A stretch of 23,757 nucleotides of DNA from Draconibacterium sp. (lineage in GTDB: Bacteria > Bacteroidota > Bacteroidia > Bacteroidales > Prolixibacteraceae): the NCBI GenBank assembly GCA_030595485.1, contig JAUVDE010000005.1, positions 1-23,757 of the forward strand, given 5' to 3'. A model generated the notes under the pieces. The model did not search any database and was not told the DNA's origin. It saw nothing but the letters and a program-made list of their open reading frames with translations. Both the position numbers and the translations under genes were made by a program. Positions 22,535 through 23,757 of the stretch are shown here, piece after piece (within the stretch, counting starts at the first letter, position 1; each line of letters begins with the position of its first letter).

Positions 22535-22566
22535 TATACTTGATAGAATATTTAAACGTTTAAATA
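22535..22566 (+). promoter_or_regulatory. Promoter with palindrome at the predicted transcription start
   Basis: TATACTTG (22535-22542) is one mismatch from TAnnTTTG. About 7 bp beyond it begins a perfect 18-bp palindrome TATTTAAACGTTTAAATA (22549-22566), which ends 13 bp before the ATG of the beta-barrel gene. This is the usual placing of an operator. Confidence 0.45.
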
Positions 22567-22579
22567 AAAACGAAAAACC

Positions 22580-23188
22580 ATGAGACGAATACTATTTTCC
22601 ATTGTATTTATTCTGTTTGCCAGTACCGGCTTTTCGCAGCTAGTTTTCGATTTAGGTATTAAAGCTGGTTTTAATACTTCGAATATGAGTGTTGAGAGTA
22701 TTGTAGACATTGATTCAGATGCGATTACAAAAATGCATTTTGGAGCATTTGGACGTATGGGGTTTGGCCGCATGTACATTCAACCCGAATTGTATTTTAG
22801 TCAGAAGGGGGGAGAGTTATCGAGTAATTTGATAAAAGAATCTGGTGATTTTGATTATAAGAATATTGATATTCCGCTATTGTTAGGCTATAAAATAATT
22901 AAGGGTAAAGTATTTGATTTACATATAATGGCTGGCCCGCTTTTTAGCTTTCTCGTAGATGAACCTAATTATCCACATGAGTTAGATCCGTACTTAGATG
23001 AGGAATTTTTTAATCGAAATTTGTATGGAGTTCAATATGGACTGGGAATTGATGTTTTGTTCCTTGCCATTGATGCGAGAGTGGAGCATGGAAGTAAAAT
23101 TTATGACAGTACTGGAAATGCAGAAGCAATACCAATTAGTGGAAATGCTACCACATTTATGTTTACAGTAGGTTTTAAAATTTTATAG
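22580..23188 (+). CDS. Outer-membrane beta-barrel protein (PorT/OMP_b-brl_2 type)
   Basis: 202 residues with a Sec signal peptide (1-19, ending FASTGFSQ). The mature protein is a series of amphipathic beta-strands: DLGIKAGFNTSNMS, HFGAFGRMGFGRMYIQPELYFSQKGGE (22-residue alternations written here in part), IDIPLLLGYKII, LHIMAGPLFSFL, YGVQYGLGIDVLFLAIDARVEHG and FMFTVGFKIL. The IDIPLLLGYK and GPLFSFL motifs and the terminal strand fit the small porin-like outer membrane family of Bacteroidota. It would sit in the outer membrane; ligand or partner unknown. Monocistronic with a strong shared terminator downstream. Confidence 0.85.
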   Translation: MRRILFSIVFILFASTGFSQLVFDLGIKAGFNTSNMSVESIVDIDSDAITKMHFGAFGRMGFGRMYIQPELYFSQKGGELSSNLIKESGDFDYKNIDIPLLLGYKIIKGKVFDLHIMAGPLFSFLVDEPNYPHELDPYLDEEFFNRNLYGVQYGLGIDVLFLAIDARVEHGSKIYDSTGNAEAIPISGNATTFMFTVGFKIL

Positions 23189-23205
23189 ATTAAAAAAGAT
23201 ATTAT

Positions 23206-23240
23206 AAAAATAGGCTTCGAGAATCTCGAAGCCTATTTTT
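23206..23240. terminator. Bidirectional terminator between convergent genes
   Basis: An 11-bp perfect stem TAGGCTTCGAG / CTCGAAGCCTA with a 3-nt loop, flanked by AAAAA on the left and TTTTTT on the right. It serves the plus-strand barrel gene and the minus-strand gene ending at 23240. Confidence 0.9.
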
Positions 23241-23524
23241 TATGTTTTATCGTCTGAAGTACTTACTCCTTTTGTCTTTTTCTTTTTAAACCAGGTGCGT
23301 GGGTCGAGTTGCTTTTTGTACTTGGTAAAAAGCTCTTTTCCCACCAATAATCCACCTGACCAAAAAACAAGTTCCATTAAAATAAAGCTGGTGGTTGATG
23401 CAATTACTTTTGTTCTCGTTGGTAATTCAAACAGCGGTATAATAAGTGTGGCTGCAAAAAATACACCCGAAAAAATCATCAGGAAGATGCCCAATTTTAT
23501 TTGCCAGTTTTTACCTCGTTTCAT
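23240..23524 (-). CDS. Small membrane protein, transporter suffix (RND-suffix type) domain
   Basis: 94 residues with two helices (about 11-31 and 41-61) separated by a short loop (LPTRTKV), then a basic tail. The segment ELVFWSGGLLVGKELFTKYKKQLDPRTWF (51-79) fits the small domain found both alone and at the end of RND-type transporters, called the transporter suffix domain. Role unknown. The gene lies 30 bp after the stop of the GH20 gene, so it is probably cotranscribed with it. Confidence 0.7.
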   Translation of the reverse strand: MKRGKNWQIKLGIFLMIFSGVFFAATLIIPLFELPTRTKVIASTTSFILMELVFWSGGLLVGKELFTKYKKQLDPRTWFKKKKTKGVSTSDDKT

Positions 23525-23554
23525 TTTAATGTTTAAGAAAGAAACTTGTGAACC

Positions 23555-23757
23555 TTACTTTTGTTTCAGATTTCTTCGAAACAAACCTTCAGGCTCTGGA
23601 GTTTGTTCAGGCTGAAAAGGATTATAAAAGTCAATATTTTGAGAGCTTAAGTAGTCTAGCATTGGTTTTAACCTTACTTTAAAATCTGCCAAGTTTTTAA
23701 CTTCCTTGTTTGTCCAGGCAGCTTCGGCCAATGCTGAAAGACGTGGATGGGTCATGT
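23555..23757 (-). CDS. Beta-N-acetylhexosaminidase (GH20), C-terminal end only
   Basis: Only the last 66 residues are in the window; the gene runs past the right edge, so the true start is not visible. HPRLSALAEAAWT is the conserved C-terminal motif of GH20 family hexosaminidases (HPR...AEAxWT), followed by a helical RLKPMLDYLSSQNIDFYNPF segment that ends the barrel. These enzymes release terminal N-acetylglucosamine or N-acetylgalactosamine from glycans or chitin fragments. It may complement the fucosidase at the other end of the window, but no closer link is visible. Confidence 0.85.
   Translation of the reverse strand, partial: MTHPRLSALAEAAWTNKEVKNLADFKVRLKPMLDYLSSQNIDFYNPFQPEQTPEPEGLFRRNLKQK

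Overview
The window looks like a chromosomal stretch of a Bacteroidota bacterium, probably a Marinilabiliales/Prolixibacteraceae-type marine or sediment organism; the rank below phylum is inference from gene style only. Pointers are the AT-rich sequence, genes packed with 2-10 bp gaps, promoter-like TAnnTTTG elements instead of TATAAT, a type IX secretion (T9SS) C-terminal sorting domain, a DUF1501/DUF1800 pair, a three-polypeptide transhydrogenase, and a lipoprotein GH29 fucosidase. I see no rRNA, tRNA, CRISPR array, insertion sequence or phage gene. Nearly all genes lie on the minus strand.

Layout. 1-1570: a minus-strand run with overlapping ends, consisting of a DUF1835 protein split into two overlapping frames and a Qnr/MfpA-like pentapeptide-repeat protein. 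1693-4909: a lipoprotein alpha-L-fucosidase and a secreted beta-propeller protein. 5106-7722: two divergent DEAD-box RNA helicases (RhlE-like and a compact DeaD-like one). 7806-9443: a GreA/GreB-like protein and an orphan histidine kinase whose PAS domain carries a cysteine cluster. 9649-10221: a SatP-type acetate transporter. 10671-13570: the pntAA-pntAB-pntB operon. 14035-17132: a BatA/von Willebrand membrane protein and an exported isoaspartyl peptidase. 17334-18212: a MerR regulator with a cobalamin-type domain. 18216-19161: small membrane and lipoprotein genes, one apparently cut by an in-frame TGA. 19215-22383: the DUF1800-DUF1501 operon. 22580-23757: an outer-membrane beta-barrel protein, a small RND-suffix membrane protein and the 3' end of a GH20 hexosaminidase.

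The genes are mostly housekeeping, energy/redox (Pnt, SatP), RNA metabolism and envelope/glycan functions, not one obvious new system. The least explained material is between genes: degenerate 7-bp tandem repeats placed within about 60 bp of gene ends at several sites, two families of REP-like palindromic repeats, a G+C-rich repeat block upstream of the transhydrogenase operon, and several perfect inverted repeats sitting on predicted promoters. Two coding anomalies also deserve checking: the split DUF1835 gene joined at A-AAA-TGA, and the TGA-interrupted lipoprotein.
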